Below, one piece after another: positions 44,322 to 52,011 of a DNA stretch of 64,000 bases. Position numbers and translations under genes: made by a program. Source of the DNA: Paenibacillus sp. MAHUQ-63 (GTDB taxonomy: Bacteria > Bacillota > Bacilli > Paenibacillales > NBRC-103111); assembly GCF_028765165.1 (NCBI RefSeq), contig NZ_JARADB010000004.1, positions 62,001-126,000 of the forward strand. Reading direction: 5' to 3'. The number at the start of each line of letters is the position of its first letter. Position 1 is the stretch's first letter. Under the pieces are notes generated by a model. The model did no database searches. It saw only the letters and a program-made list of their open reading frames with translations, and was not told the DNA's origin.

Positions 44322-45451
44322 CATTGCAGTACCGCGCTGCGGATGTACCAGCGTGAATCGAGCGACGCTCGCTCAAGGCGGAACAGCACGCGCTTGACCT
44401 TGGCCGGCGTAGACGTCACGTCGACCGCGGTCTCGAGCTCCAGGAGCTGGGATACGTCCCGCTCCGGAAGCTTGGACAGGCGTCGCATGCTTCGCACATG
44501 CACCGCCTGCTCTTGCCCGGTGGTGACCTGCAGCAGCTGCAGGTCACCTTGGTTCGCCGCGCTGATCCAAACGTCGATCAGCGCCCAAGGCGAAAGCTTG
44601 CTGATGTAAGGCATCAGCAAGCCGGCGGCCCGGTGCACCATCACTTGGTGCGCCGGATCGGACGAGCGGGAGCCGTGCGTGACGCTCCCGAGGAAATGGA
44701 TGCAGAAATGACCTTTGAAGTCATTCCCGGGAATACCGTCTCCGCCATGCGGCATACCGTGCATGGATCCTGCCAGCGTGCGGTCGCCGATCTTCACCAG
44801 GACCGCCTTGCGGTCCCAGCTCCAGGTACCGCCGTAGATGCTTTTGAGCGTCGCGGAATCTTCTTTGGTCAGCGGCTGCACATCCGCATGTGAGGAGCCT
44901 GCGCGGCGCTGGCCTTCGAAGCTAAGGCCGGATTCCACGTCGGTGATCGTGAATTTACTGTACTTGGGGATAACTTGACTCGCATCCTCCCATGGCAGTA
45001 TTTCACCGTAATGCTTGGTTCGTATCGTTTGAACTTGCGCGCGCAGCGATTCCTGCATGCCGGTTGAAAGCGGTAGGAGCGACTTGGCCATAAGATCGAC
45101 CAATTCCCCGTTGACGGTAACGCCATATCGCAGCGTTTGGTCTTTATGCCGGTACACCAGCGTCGTATCCGGCGGCAGCGGCTCGGCATAAGGATAACCG
45201 GAGCGAGAATCTCTTTGAGCTTTCTCCAGCTCACGCTGCAATTTTTTATCTTCAAAAGCAGTTTCCGTTAGATAGGCGGCATGCGGGGAGGCTTTGACAA
45301 TAAGCTGAAATGTGCTTGCCGGAACCGTCTCTTGATAAGCTTCCGCTCTCACCGATCGGCTTATGGAAGCGGACAACCCTGTCATCAGCAGGGTACTTAC
45401 CAGGATAGCGGTCAATTTAAGGAGCAAGCGGGTAGATCGATTGTAGGGCAT
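44321..45451 (-). CDS. Secreted protein, possible divergent L,D-transpeptidase
   Basis: A 376-residue exported protein that I cannot assign firmly. The ATG at 45451 has AGGAGG nine bases upstream and begins a signal peptide (LLLKLTAILVSTLLMTG, cleavage near VRAEA). The central region (about 210-285) has SMHGMPHGGDGIPGND followed by GHFCIHFLGS. An HG motif followed about 20 residues later by a Cys flanked by His and Ile recalls the YkuD L,D-transpeptidase site (HG ... SHGCIR), with the local order changed. A C-terminal domain of about 90 residues (LLELETAVDVTS) looks like a beta-sandwich. A wall-modifying role is inferred. Confidence 0.65.
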   Translation of the reverse strand: MPYNRSTRLLLKLTAILVSTLLMTGLSASISRSVRAEAYQETVPASTFQLIVKASPHAAYLTETAFEDKKLQRELEKAQRDSRSGYPYAEPLPPDTTLVYRHKDQTLRYGVTVNGELVDLMAKSLLPLSTGMQESLRAQVQTIRTKHYGEILPWEDASQVIPKYSKFTITDVESGLSFEGQRRAGSSHADVQPLTKEDSATLKSIYGGTWSWDRKAVLVKIGDRTLAGSMHGMPHGGDGIPGNDFKGHFCIHFLGSVTHGSRSSDPAHQVMVHRAAGLLMPYISKLSPWALIDVWISAANQGDLQLLQVTTGQEQAVHVRSMRRLSKLPERDVSQLLELETAVDVTSTPAKVKRVLFRLERASLDSRWYIRSAVLQ

Positions 45452-45609
45452 AGGCGAGCTTCCTCCTGAATGAATTTCAACTTGGGTTAGTTTACTTACC
45501 ATAATCAAGTTTGTACTAATTGGGATAATTTTATGAACGTATTCGGAGGCATGCCGTCAAAGAACGATTGTGTTAAAATATAACAGGATAAGTAGAAGGA
45601 GGGACAGGG

Positions 45610-46446
45610 ATGAGAGAACGTGCAGGCCAAGCATTCGAACTGAAGATCGGAGATGACCGAGTGATCCGGGGTGATTGGTACGAATCCGCCATTCAACCGG
45701 CTCGGGGGACCCTTGTGGTGTGTCATGGCTACAAAGGGTTTAAAAACTGGGGGATGTTCCCGCATGCGGCCCGCTCATTGGCAGAAAGCGTCGATGTAGT
45801 AGCGATCAATTTCTCACATAATGGCGTAGGCGCTGATTTGCTCGAATTTACGGAGCTGGAGAAGTTTGCCCGTGATACGTATTCCCGGGATCTTGAAGAT
45901 TTGCAAACGGTCGTACAGGCAATTAGAAACCGGGAGGCGGGCGCAGAGAAACCAATATTGCTATTGGGTCACAGCCGGGGAGCGGGCGTATGTCTCATTC
46001 ATGCACTTGACCATCCGGAACAAATCGCAGGTGTCATCTCGTGGAACGGCATTGCTTATGTCGATTTGCTGACGGAAGAGAATAAGGAAGAGATGCGCAG
46101 AACGGGAAGAACGTACACGCTGAATGGACGCACGAAGCAGAACATGCCGCTCAACCTGGAAATTCTTGAAGATATGGAGCATAACGGAGAGCGTTATGAT
46201 ATTGTCAACAGAATCAGCGGAGCAACGTTCCCGATTGCGCTTGTTCAAGGGACGGCGGACGGAGAACGGCTTATTCGCGGATCATCCGAACTGGTTCAGC
46301 GTAACCCCGATATCCGGTGGATTCGAATTCCGGATGGAAATCATACCTTTGGCGTCGTGCATCCATTTCAAGGTGAAACTTCGGCGCTTCAGCAAGCGAT
46401 TCAAGAAACGCGTGGTGTAATACAGCAAATGTTGGGCCGAGGATAG
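45610..46446 (+). CDS. Alpha/beta hydrolase
   Basis: A 278-residue alpha/beta hydrolase of the dienelactone-hydrolase-like group. The nucleophile elbow is GHSRGAGV, the oxyanion turn is CHGYKGFKNWG, and the late DGNHTFGVVHP supplies His. GAAGGAGGG lies upstream of the ATG. Cytoplasmic, without a signal peptide. The phosphoesterase gene starts 35 nt downstream on the same strand, so the two may be co-transcribed. An ester or peptide substrate cannot be chosen from the sequence. Confidence 0.9.
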   Translation: MRERAGQAFELKIGDDRVIRGDWYESAIQPARGTLVVCHGYKGFKNWGMFPHAARSLAESVDVVAINFSHNGVGADLLEFTELEKFARDTYSRDLEDLQTVVQAIRNREAGAEKPILLLGHSRGAGVCLIHALDHPEQIAGVISWNGIAYVDLLTEENKEEMRRTGRTYTLNGRTKQNMPLNLEILEDMEHNGERYDIVNRISGATFPIALVQGTADGERLIRGSSELVQRNPDIRWIRIPDGNHTFGVVHPFQGETSALQQAIQETRGVIQQMLGRG

Positions 46447-46481
46447 CTGCTTGGCCATCTTATAGGGAAGGGGCGATTGAC

Positions 46482-46994
46482 ATGGCAACGACTTATTTTA
46501 TTTCGGATCATCACTTTGGCCATAAGCATATCATTGACTTTGAGAACCGGCCGTTCGGGGATGCTGACGAGATGACGGCTGCGATGATCGCCAAATGGAA
46601 TGCCGTCGTTCGTCCGGAGGACAAAGTGTTCCATCTGGGCGACTTTTCTTTCTTGAACAAAGAACGAACGCAAGCCATCGTATCCCAACTGAACGGATAT
46701 AAAATCCTGATTCTTGGCAATCATGACCGCGGGAGGTCGCGAGCCTGGTGGCTGGATGCCGGATTCGACGAGGTCAGCGAATACCCGTTGATTTACAACC
46801 AATTTTTCATCCTCTCCCATGAGCCGATGTACATGAACAAACAGATGCCTTATGTCAACGTTCACGGCCATATTCATGGCCAGCGGTATGCAGGGATTCA
46901 CTATTACAATGTTAGTGTCGAGCAACTGGATTACACGCCTATCTCGTTTGAGCAAATACGCGATTCGGTGGTGGCCGATGAGGAGCAGTCGTAA
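46482..46994 (+). CDS. Metallophosphoesterase
   Basis: A 170-residue calcineurin-like phosphoesterase. All five metal-binding blocks are visible: ISDHHFGH (D and H), HLGDFSF, LGNHD, LSHEP and VHGHIHG. Proteins of this short type with TYFISDHHFGHK at the start are often encoded in phages and in bacterial genomes. AGGGGCG lies upstream of the ATG. The natural substrate is unknown; nucleotides or 2',3'-cyclic phosphates are common in the group. Confidence 0.92.
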   Translation: MATTYFISDHHFGHKHIIDFENRPFGDADEMTAAMIAKWNAVVRPEDKVFHLGDFSFLNKERTQAIVSQLNGYKILILGNHDRGRSRAWWLDAGFDEVSEYPLIYNQFFILSHEPMYMNKQMPYVNVHGHIHGQRYAGIHYYNVSVEQLDYTPISFEQIRDSVVADEEQS

Positions 46995-47073
46995 TCCGAT
47001 TCCTTATAGTAAGATAGCTGTTTTGTGAGAAGATTAACAACAAACTATATTTATCGGTAAGGAGAATTATTTA

Positions 47074-47391
47074 ATGCCTCAGATGTCATCTTATAAGCTG
47101 CCGTGCGGATCCAAAAGTTTTTATCCTGAAAAGCTGGACTATTTAACGCGCAAAGGGAATTATATTTTGTTTGCCGCTTATTCATCCAAGAATAAGAAAG
47201 GTTATCTGATTTCTCCTAAGCAGAAAGGCGTTGAAATCGTTGTAGAAGGTCCGCCGCAGGATATTGTGAATCTATATGAGAGCCTTGGTCTTGAAGCAAA
47301 TGAAATAAAAGAGGCGAATCACGTGTTTACTTATAAACAAGCGCAGTCGAAGGAAGAATTTGAACAAGCTTTTGAAAAGTTCGTTCGTTAA
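47074..47391 (+). CDS. Conserved-looking hypothetical protein, 105 residues
   Basis: Not recognised. The frame starts MPQMSSYKLPCGSKSF after AAGGAGAA, and the protein has an alternating strand-helix look (NYILFAAYSSKNKKGYLISP, then DIVNLYESLGL), with a Lys- and Glu-rich C-terminal helix. No signal peptide or membrane segment. Codon use is slightly more AT-rich than the neighbours. It stands alone, followed by a nested inverted-repeat terminator and then a decayed region. Confidence 0.7.
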   Translation: MPQMSSYKLPCGSKSFYPEKLDYLTRKGNYILFAAYSSKNKKGYLISPKQKGVEIVVEGPPQDIVNLYESLGLEANEIKEANHVFTYKQAQSKEEFEQAFEKFVR

Positions 47392-47427
47392 GAGTGAAGT
47401 AAAATCTAGGCCTGACTGTTAGCGTGC

Positions 47428-47497
47428 ACCCCTTAGAATAGACATTGGAAAAACGACTGGTTAATCCAATGAATATATAAGGGGTTCTTTTTTCATG
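47428..47497 (+). terminator. Nested inverted repeat, probable terminator
   Basis: Outer arms ACCCCTTA/TAAGGGGT and inner arms CATTGGA/TCCAATG enclose a 15-base loop; TTCTTTTTT follows. Confidence 0.7.
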
Positions 47498-47567
47498 GGG
47501 ATATTTGTTGTGTTAGATATGGAAATTTTGGAAACAATATTTTTATTGGTTGATAGAGGTGACATCG

Positions 47568-48347
47568 ATGGATAATTATTCAAACAATAATAAATATCGA
47601 CGCTACAAAGCACATGTCAGTACTTTCGGAACAACTCAGTTGCATTTTAAAAGCCCATATCTTGTTGCTTTTTGGTCAATAGCCTTCCCAGGTTTCGGGC
47701 ACCTGCTGATGTCCAAATTTATTCGGGGAATGCTGTTATTTCTATGGGAACTTTATATTAATCAAACCACACATCTGAACGAAGCGATGGTCTATTCCTT
47801 TAATGGGGATATAGATTCAGCTAAAACCGTATTAAACTATTAGCTAATGTATTTATATATTCCTGTTTACCTCTTTGCTATTTTGGATAGTTATCGCACC
47901 GCGGTGGATACAAATAAAATTTATCTGCTGGCTAAAAGAGAAAACGCCCCGTTTAACACATATAGCATTGGAGCCCTAGAATATAATACCTGGATAAAAA
48001 GAACCCCCTGACCGCCTTATTAACTTCAATGACGATCCCAAGTATGGGACAACTGTATATGAACAGATTCATTATGGCTGCTTTTCATCTCGTGATGACC
48101 GTCATATTTATCCAGCAGTCGCATCTATTGGAGGGAGTTCACTATTTTAATTTTGGGTGATATTTCCAAATCTACAAGTGTATTAGACGCACAATGGCTT
48201 TTATATACGCCGTCCTTTTATTGTTTTGCCGTTTATGATGCTTATACGAACACAGTAGAAAATAACAAGCTATACGAAGATGAGCAAAGAAATTATTTGA
48301 GACAGCACTATCAACCAACGAACTTTAGGATCAAGGAAACAAGGTGA
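47568..48347 (+). pseudogene. Broken membrane-protein gene with internal duplication
   Basis: Three pieces in different frames add up to one protein of about 258 residues. The first runs from the ATG at 47568 (GAGGTGA upstream) to an in-frame TAG at 47841; the same frame continues beyond it (LMYLYIPVYLFAILDSYR). Near 47985 one base is missing, and the frame shifts to YLDKKNPLTALLTSMTIP. Near 48152 one T is extra, and the original frame resumes as GDISKSTSVLDAQW to the TGA at 48345. The two halves resemble each other (GFGHLLMSKFIRGM and SMGQLYMNRFIMAA; DSYRTAVDTNKIY and DAYTNTVENNKLY). Each half has two or three membrane segments with a TM2-like P-G/S-x-G-x-x-x-x-x-F pattern. The original function is unknown. 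Confidence 0.8.
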
Positions 48348-48352
48348 ATTAG

Positions 48353-48686
48353 GTGCAGATCTTCGCGACTTTTGAGCATTCCACTTTCATTGAATTGGCG
48401 AGGGTTTATTCTGGAATGGGGGCCTATCTATTGGGGGCTGATAGGGGCAGGCTTCGTCGTTGGTATTCTAATTGACTTGTACATTTATAAAGTTTATAGA
48501 AAGAAGCAAAGAGTTTTAAAAGGTGAAAACTCAGAAGTCATCCTGATTATCAATTGCCATGAGAGTCAGGTGGAATGCATTGAAGGAATACTATGGGACC
48601 ACTTGGCTCTTGGGTTAGCGAAAATAAAGCCATTCCATCCTCAACCGTCCTACCAAATGGAGTTTGAACAGAGGTATTTATTATAA
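48353..48686 (+). pseudogene. Remnant of a small membrane protein gene, internally deleted
   Basis: A GTG at 48353 preceded by AAGGTG starts VQIFATFEHSTFIELA, a complete-looking N-terminus. From about 48400 the sensible frame changes and reads GFILEWGPIYWGLIGAGFVVGILIDL, a membrane segment, then a basic linker and a cytoplasmic tail to the TAA at 48684. A link of perhaps 50 or more residues appears to be missing and the join is out of frame, so no intact protein can be made. From memory, related intact proteins in Bacillales begin with the same FATFEHS motif and have such a membrane segment. It follows another pseudogene directly. Confidence 0.6.
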
Positions 48687-48703
48687 GTATTGTTGAACAT
48701 AAA

Positions 48704-48736
48704 GAAACCCGCAAAGCACAAGGCTTTGCGGGTTTC
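48704..48736 (-). terminator. Terminator of the tRNA-Val gene
   Basis: A perfect 14-bp inverted repeat (GAAACCCGCAAAGC and its complement, five-base loop) lies ten bases beyond the tRNA 3' end, with TTT on the minus strand. Confidence 0.85.
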
Positions 48737-48745
48737 TCTGTGTTA

Positions 48746-48818
48746 TGACCTGTAGTGGGCTCGAACCACTGACCCCCACCCTGTCAAGATGGTGCTCTCC
48801 CAGCTGAGCTAACAAGTC
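48746..48818 (-). tRNA. tRNA-Val (GAC)
   Basis: A 73-base cloverleaf on the minus strand: acceptor GACTTGT/ACAGGTC plus A, D arm GCTC/GAGC, anticodon loop TTGACAG (GAC) on stem CCATC/GGTGG, T arm with TTCGAGC. No CCA encoded. GAC reads the Val codon GUC. Confidence 0.93.
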
Positions 48819-48893
48819 GTTTGGTGAAGATGTTTCTTAATATACCAAGTATTTTTATGTTTGTCAACACATGCTTGCCATCTTTTTGTGGAG

Positions 48894-49070
48894 CTACTGA
48901 CGCCAAAACCGGAAAATTTTAAAAATAAAATGAGGGGAACGGCGTCTCTTCTTGGATCTGGGGATGAAATCGTGTAAGCTCGAAGATGATTGTGCGTCCT
49001 CATTCCCTTTGCCTAGCAGCAGGGCGAGTTCTTCATTCGTTACACCTTGGGATATCATGCTAGCCGTCAA
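48894..49070 (-). CDS. Possible small basic protein, about 54-58 residues
   Basis: A doubtful short frame. It starts at an ATG at 49058 or a TTG at 49070 (GAGAAAGG just upstream of the TTG) and ends with TAG at 48894. The product begins MISQGVTNEELALLLGKG, which looks like a helical pair, then a Ser-rich stretch and a very basic tail PRSKKRRRS followed by an aromatic, hydrophobic end. It lies between tRNA-Val and a plus-strand small gene. Nothing similar comes to mind. The rest of the 48819-49190 interval shows no other feature. Confidence 0.3.
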   Translation of the reverse strand: MTASMISQGVTNEELALLLGKGNEDAQSSSSLHDFIPRSKKRRRSPHFIFKIFRFWRQ

Positions 49071-49190
49071 CCTTTCTCGTTCAATCTTGAACCTACTATA
49101 CCATAATCATCAACAGAGAGGATATAGGGCTTTCTTCTTATCCGGTTTTATGGTAACTTGATGTCATATGAGTTTGGGAGGATCAGAGCA

Positions 49191-49385
49191 ATGACGAAAC
49201 AACAGCATCGATGGAATTTACGTTTGAAAAGCAGCAATGTCTATTTAGGTACCGTCTATTTAGCGGACCCGCTTCCGGAAGTGGAAGATGTGATCATGAT
49301 CGGAGATAAGAAATATACCATTCTCGAGTTGGGAAGCAATCGCGATGCCAGCGATGTGTTTGTCGAAGAGGTCAAGAAGAAATAG
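49191..49385 (+). CDS. Small hypothetical protein, 64 residues
   Basis: Not recognised as a named family. The ATG at 49191 lies nine bases after GGGAGGA; the eleven upstream in-frame residues cover that site. The product, MTKQQHRWNLRLKSS onward, seems to be a small beta-rich domain (NVYLGTVYLADP, VIMIGDKKYTILEL) with a short charged C-terminal helix. Soluble, no Cys. A strong terminator follows, so it is a single-gene unit. Confidence 0.7.
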   Translation: MTKQQHRWNLRLKSSNVYLGTVYLADPLPEVEDVIMIGDKKYTILELGSNRDASDVFVEEVKKK

Positions 49386-49389
49386 TGAA

Positions 49390-49438
49390 GAAAGCGCCAA
49401 TTAGCGATCCTACCAGACCGCTAATGGCGCTTTTTTTG
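49390..49438 (+). terminator. Terminator of the 64-residue protein gene
   Basis: AAAGCGCCA-ATTAGCG pairs with CGCTAA-TGGCGCTTT and is followed by seven T. Confidence 0.88.
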
Positions 49439-49468
49439 TTTCACGCGAGATGACGATTTTGAGAAAAG

Positions 49469-49517
49469 AAAAAGACTGATGCGCACTCTAAGGAGGATCG
49501 AGTGTCTCAGTCTTTTT
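49469..49517. terminator. Terminator of the spore protein gene
   Basis: AAAAAGACTGA pairs with TCAGTCTTTTT, with a second partial stem GCACTC/GAGTGT inside. T runs occur on both strands. Confidence 0.85.
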
Positions 49518-49540
49518 GAGCTTGCTCCTACATCAAAGGA

Positions 49541-49750
49541 TTAACGTTTGAAGCTGGAAAGTTGCTGTTCAGCGATTTGCACCAATCGCTTCGTGATGTT
49601 GCCGCCGATCGCGCCCGCATCACGCGTTGCCAAGTTACCGTTGTAACCAGTTGGGGAGAGAGGGACACCAATTTCCTGAGCGACTTCAAACTTCAGTTGA
49701 TCCAATGCTGCTTTTGCTTGTTGCACGACTAAAGTGTTGTTTCTAGCCAT
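49541..49750 (-). CDS. Alpha/beta-type small acid-soluble spore protein
   Basis: A 69-residue SASP that coats and protects DNA in the dormant spore. The GPR protease site reads KFEVAQEIGV, and the second conserved helix has GNLATRDAGAIGGNITKRLV, both family signatures. AAAAAGGAGA lies upstream of the ATG. On the minus strand TGCATA and AATAATA, 17 bases apart, match the forespore sigma-G consensus. It is a single-gene unit with its own terminator. Confidence 0.96.
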   Translation of the reverse strand: MARNNTLVVQQAKAALDQLKFEVAQEIGVPLSPTGYNGNLATRDAGAIGGNITKRLVQIAEQQLSSFKR

Positions 49751-49782
49751 TCAAAATCATCTCCTTTTTATTGGTACACCAG

Positions 49783-49812
49783 TATTATTTGAATGTTCAG
49801 ATAATTTATGCA
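49783..49812 (-). promoter_or_regulatory. Sigma-G-like promoter of the spore protein gene
   Basis: On the minus strand TGCATA (plus 49807-49812) is followed after 17 bases by AATAATA (plus 49783-49789), close to the sigma-G consensus TGMATA ... CATNNTA. Confidence 0.6.
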
Positions 49813-49978
49813 TGCAATTAATAATTTTTTTTCAGGACAGGTTCATGCGAGAGTTCTCTCCTAAGCATGTTTTATTTTTCTATGAATATACATGAGGCGA
49901 AGCCATAAAAGCTCCTGATTGCTCAGCTGAGCTTGTGCTTGCCAGGTTTGACTTATGAAACTCTTAGGAGGAATCCGA

Positions 49979-50305
49979 ATGAACCGGTCGGATGTGATTT
50001 TGGAGCTGCAGCTCGTACCTGAATTGCTCAAACAAGCAGAGGCTATTTATGTGGATGCGGTATCCGAACTTAGCTGGGCTAAGCATCAACTGCTAGCCAA
50101 AGAATGCGAAGTTATTGGTGACGGTGTGGTCACAGGCAAAAACGAACAACAGCGTCAAGCGGAAATGTGGCCGTATACGAAAGAATTGCAGCAGCAAGTG
50201 CTGCGGATGGAAGACGCCGTCGAGCATGCTAAAGTTGAATTTCATTTTTACAAAAGGAAGCTGGAAAATCTGCAAATCATTGCGAAATTGATGACGATTC
50301 TATAA
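49979..50305 (+). CDS. Coiled-coil hypothetical protein, 108 residues
   Basis: Not recognised. The ATG at 49979 has AGGAGG seven bases upstream. The protein (MNRSDVILELQLVPELL onward) is almost all helix: two long amphipathic helices joined by a loop with GDGVVTGKNEQQRQAE, and a C-terminal helix LENLQIIAKLMTIL. The layout of two helices around a polar loop suggests a helical hairpin or dimer. No Cys. Similar small proteins occur both in phages and in host genomes, but there are no phage neighbours here. A weak terminator follows. Confidence 0.7.
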   Translation: MNRSDVILELQLVPELLKQAEAIYVDAVSELSWAKHQLLAKECEVIGDGVVTGKNEQQRQAEMWPYTKELQQQVLRMEDAVEHAKVEFHFYKRKLENLQIIAKLMTIL

Positions 50306-50327
50306 AGAGGGGTTGAACGCGATAAGA

Positions 50328-50356
50328 GTCTGCGATCGGAAGATTGCAGGCTTTTT
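50328..50356 (+). terminator. Terminator after the coiled-coil protein gene
   Basis: GTCTGCGATC pairs with GATTGCAGGC (two G-T pairs) around GGAA and is followed by TTTTT. Confidence 0.8.
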
Positions 50357-50462
50357 GCTGTTTGTGTCCCGTACATGAAAAATTTGTTGAAATGATGCGG
50401 TTACAGTGAAGGCCAGTTGTGCATCCTAAGGGTAGATTATGTAAATGGGGGGACTACACCTA

Positions 50463-51014
50463 ATGAAATCTTTAGCGATGGTAATGACGGTAAGTGTAGG
50501 AGTGTTCATGCTGACAGGCTGTCAAAGCGTGAAAAGCGCGGCAACGACGGAAGCAGCTGCACCTCCGGCACCACTTCAGGTGACTTTGATCGGATCCAAT
50601 GGCCAAAATGTCGGAACAGCACAATTGACTTCTGTTCAGGAAGGGGTACAGATCGACCTGCAAGTAAGCGGGTTGGCTCCAGGCCCCCATGGTTTTCATA
50701 TTCACGAGAAATCATTGTGCGAAGCGCCTACCTTCGAAACGGCAGGAGCTCATTTCAATCCTGTGAAAAGAGAGCACGGCTTCCTGAATCCGAAAGGCGC
50801 GCATGCCGGCGATTTGCCTAATCTGATCGTGGACGAGCAGGGGAACGGCCGACTGAGTACGGTCACCAAAGCGGTAACGCTTCTTCCAGACAAAATAAAT
50901 TCGTTGTATAAACAGGGAGGCACTTCTCTGGTCATTCATGAGAAAGCGGATGACCTGAAGACAGATCCGTCCGGTAATTCTGGAAAACGAATTGCATGCG
51001 GTGTCGTGAAATAA
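50463..51014 (+). CDS. sodC: Cu/Zn superoxide dismutase-like lipoprotein
   Basis: A 183-residue exported dismutase-family protein. A signal peptide ends in the lipobox MLTGC. The copper ligands are visible as HGFHIHE and the late VIHEKADD; the bridging and zinc ligands are in GAHFNP, HGFLNP and AHAGDLPN. The disulfide cysteines (SLCEAP and ACGVV) are present, so an active enzyme on the outer face of the membrane is likely. Bacillus YojM is the nearest family member known to me, and that protein lacks some activity, so activity here is a prediction. The ATG at 50463 follows GGGGGG by nine bases. Confidence 0.93.
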   Translation: MKSLAMVMTVSVGVFMLTGCQSVKSAATTEAAAPPAPLQVTLIGSNGQNVGTAQLTSVQEGVQIDLQVSGLAPGPHGFHIHEKSLCEAPTFETAGAHFNPVKREHGFLNPKGAHAGDLPNLIVDEQGNGRLSTVTKAVTLLPDKINSLYKQGGTSLVIHEKADDLKTDPSGNSGKRIACGVVK

Positions 51015-51036
51015 AGGAAGGAGCATTCTTCACAAC

Positions 51037-51573
51037 ATGATCAAAACACAAGATCTCAAGCTGCAGATGGATGAACTTACGAAGCAAAATGATTTGATGC
51101 TTATCGAGCTCGAGCAGGTCAAGAAAATGTTGTTAAGCGGCACTCAGGGTTCGCAGCACGCGCAAGGCGGTCAGAGCCAGCAGCAGGATTCCGGTAACCA
51201 GCAGTCGCAGCAGGAGCAGCAGACGCAGGACCAACAGCCGCAGGCACATTCACAAAGCCAAGCGCAAGGCCAAGACCAGGGTCAAGGTCAGAGGCAAAGT
51301 CCGTCCCAAAGCGGGCCAAGCGGTCAGGCGGCTGGTCAAAGCGGCTCAGGCGGGCAGCAAGTATCGGATTTGGCGAATGAGCTGCTTAAGATCAAAGATC
51401 TCGTTGAAAAGCTGGAGCAGAAAACATCGCAATACGTCAGCAGTCAAACGAGCAACGGGACGTTGAATGAGAAGGATGCCGTCAACTTGGTTCTGACCTT
51501 GATGAATGGCATGGTGGATTGGGCCAGTGAATTCGTATCGTCCAAAGCCTCCTCCAATGGACAATTGCAATAA
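51037..51573 (+). CDS. Gln/Ser/Gly-rich low-complexity protein
   Basis: A 178-residue protein of unknown function. The first 33 residues form a coiled coil (MDELTKQNDLMLIELEQV). Residues about 36-108 are nearly all Gln, Ser and Gly, with many GQ, SQ and QQ pairs. The C-terminal 70 residues are helical and polar (DLANELLKIKDLVEKLEQ, then VNLVLTLMNGMVDWASEFV). No signal peptide. It begins 22 nt after sodC, so it is probably co-transcribed with it. AAGGAAGGAG lies upstream, somewhat far from the ATG. Spore-coat and outer-layer proteins often have such composition, which is only a suggestion. Confidence 0.75.
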   Translation: MIKTQDLKLQMDELTKQNDLMLIELEQVKKMLLSGTQGSQHAQGGQSQQQDSGNQQSQQEQQTQDQQPQAHSQSQAQGQDQGQGQRQSPSQSGPSGQAAGQSGSGGQQVSDLANELLKIKDLVEKLEQKTSQYVSSQTSNGTLNEKDAVNLVLTLMNGMVDWASEFVSSKASSNGQLQ

Positions 51574-51577
51574 AAGC

Positions 51578-51610
51578 AAAAAGAGCTGCGCTATCGCAGC
51601 TCTTTTTATA
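51578..51610 (+). terminator. Terminator after the Gln-rich protein gene
   Basis: A perfect 13-bp stem (AAAAAGAGCTGCG and its complement) with a four-base loop ends in TTTTTATATTTT. Confidence 0.93.
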
Positions 51611-51774
51611 TTTTGTCGAAATTCGCACAGGAAAAAGCCAATTTAATGGGAATAGGTTTTATTGATTCTTTAGGGGATTCGACAATATGCACTTATTTAC
51701 AGATGAAAGATAGACCGATAAAGTAAAGAGGAGCTTAACTTAAAGAGACAAACCGTGGATGAGGTGTAGGTGTT

Positions 51775-52011
51775 ATGAGAGAAATCGATATTCACCACCT
51801 GTTGGATCAACTTGGTATCCCGCCGTACGAATGGCAGCGTTGTCTGGCTATGCCGTCTTCCCCTCTGACTATTTCACAATTCCCACACCTTCAAGCTTCA
51901 TCTGAATGTTCACTCGAAATTCGAGTTCCGGATAGAGCCCCTGCCATGTCCGCCACTCCTCATCGACCGAGCCGAAATGATGCGCGCGATAATCCAGTCC
52001 GAAACCCATAG
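51775..52011 (+). CDS. Doubtful 78-residue frame, possibly a truncated gene
   Basis: The first 31 codons lie outside any other gene and look protein-like (MREIDIHHLLDQLGIPP, then YEWQRCLAM), with GAGGTGTAGG upstream of the ATG. From 51869 on the frame runs opposite to the germination gene and its sequence becomes Ser/Pro/Arg-rich, as expected of an antisense frame. It may be the 5' end of a gene whose rest was lost when the ger operon came to lie here, or a chance frame. Between 51611 and 51774 I see no other feature. Confidence 0.3.
   Translation: MREIDIHHLLDQLGIPPYEWQRCLAMPSSPLTISQFPHLQASSECSLEIRVPDRAPAMSATPHRPSRNDARDNPVRNP

Noticed and set aside
48809-49003. 64-codon minus-strand frame next to tRNA-Val
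   Set aside because: It runs into the tRNA gene and lacks a ribosome site; the short frame 48894-49070 in another phase is somewhat more plausible.
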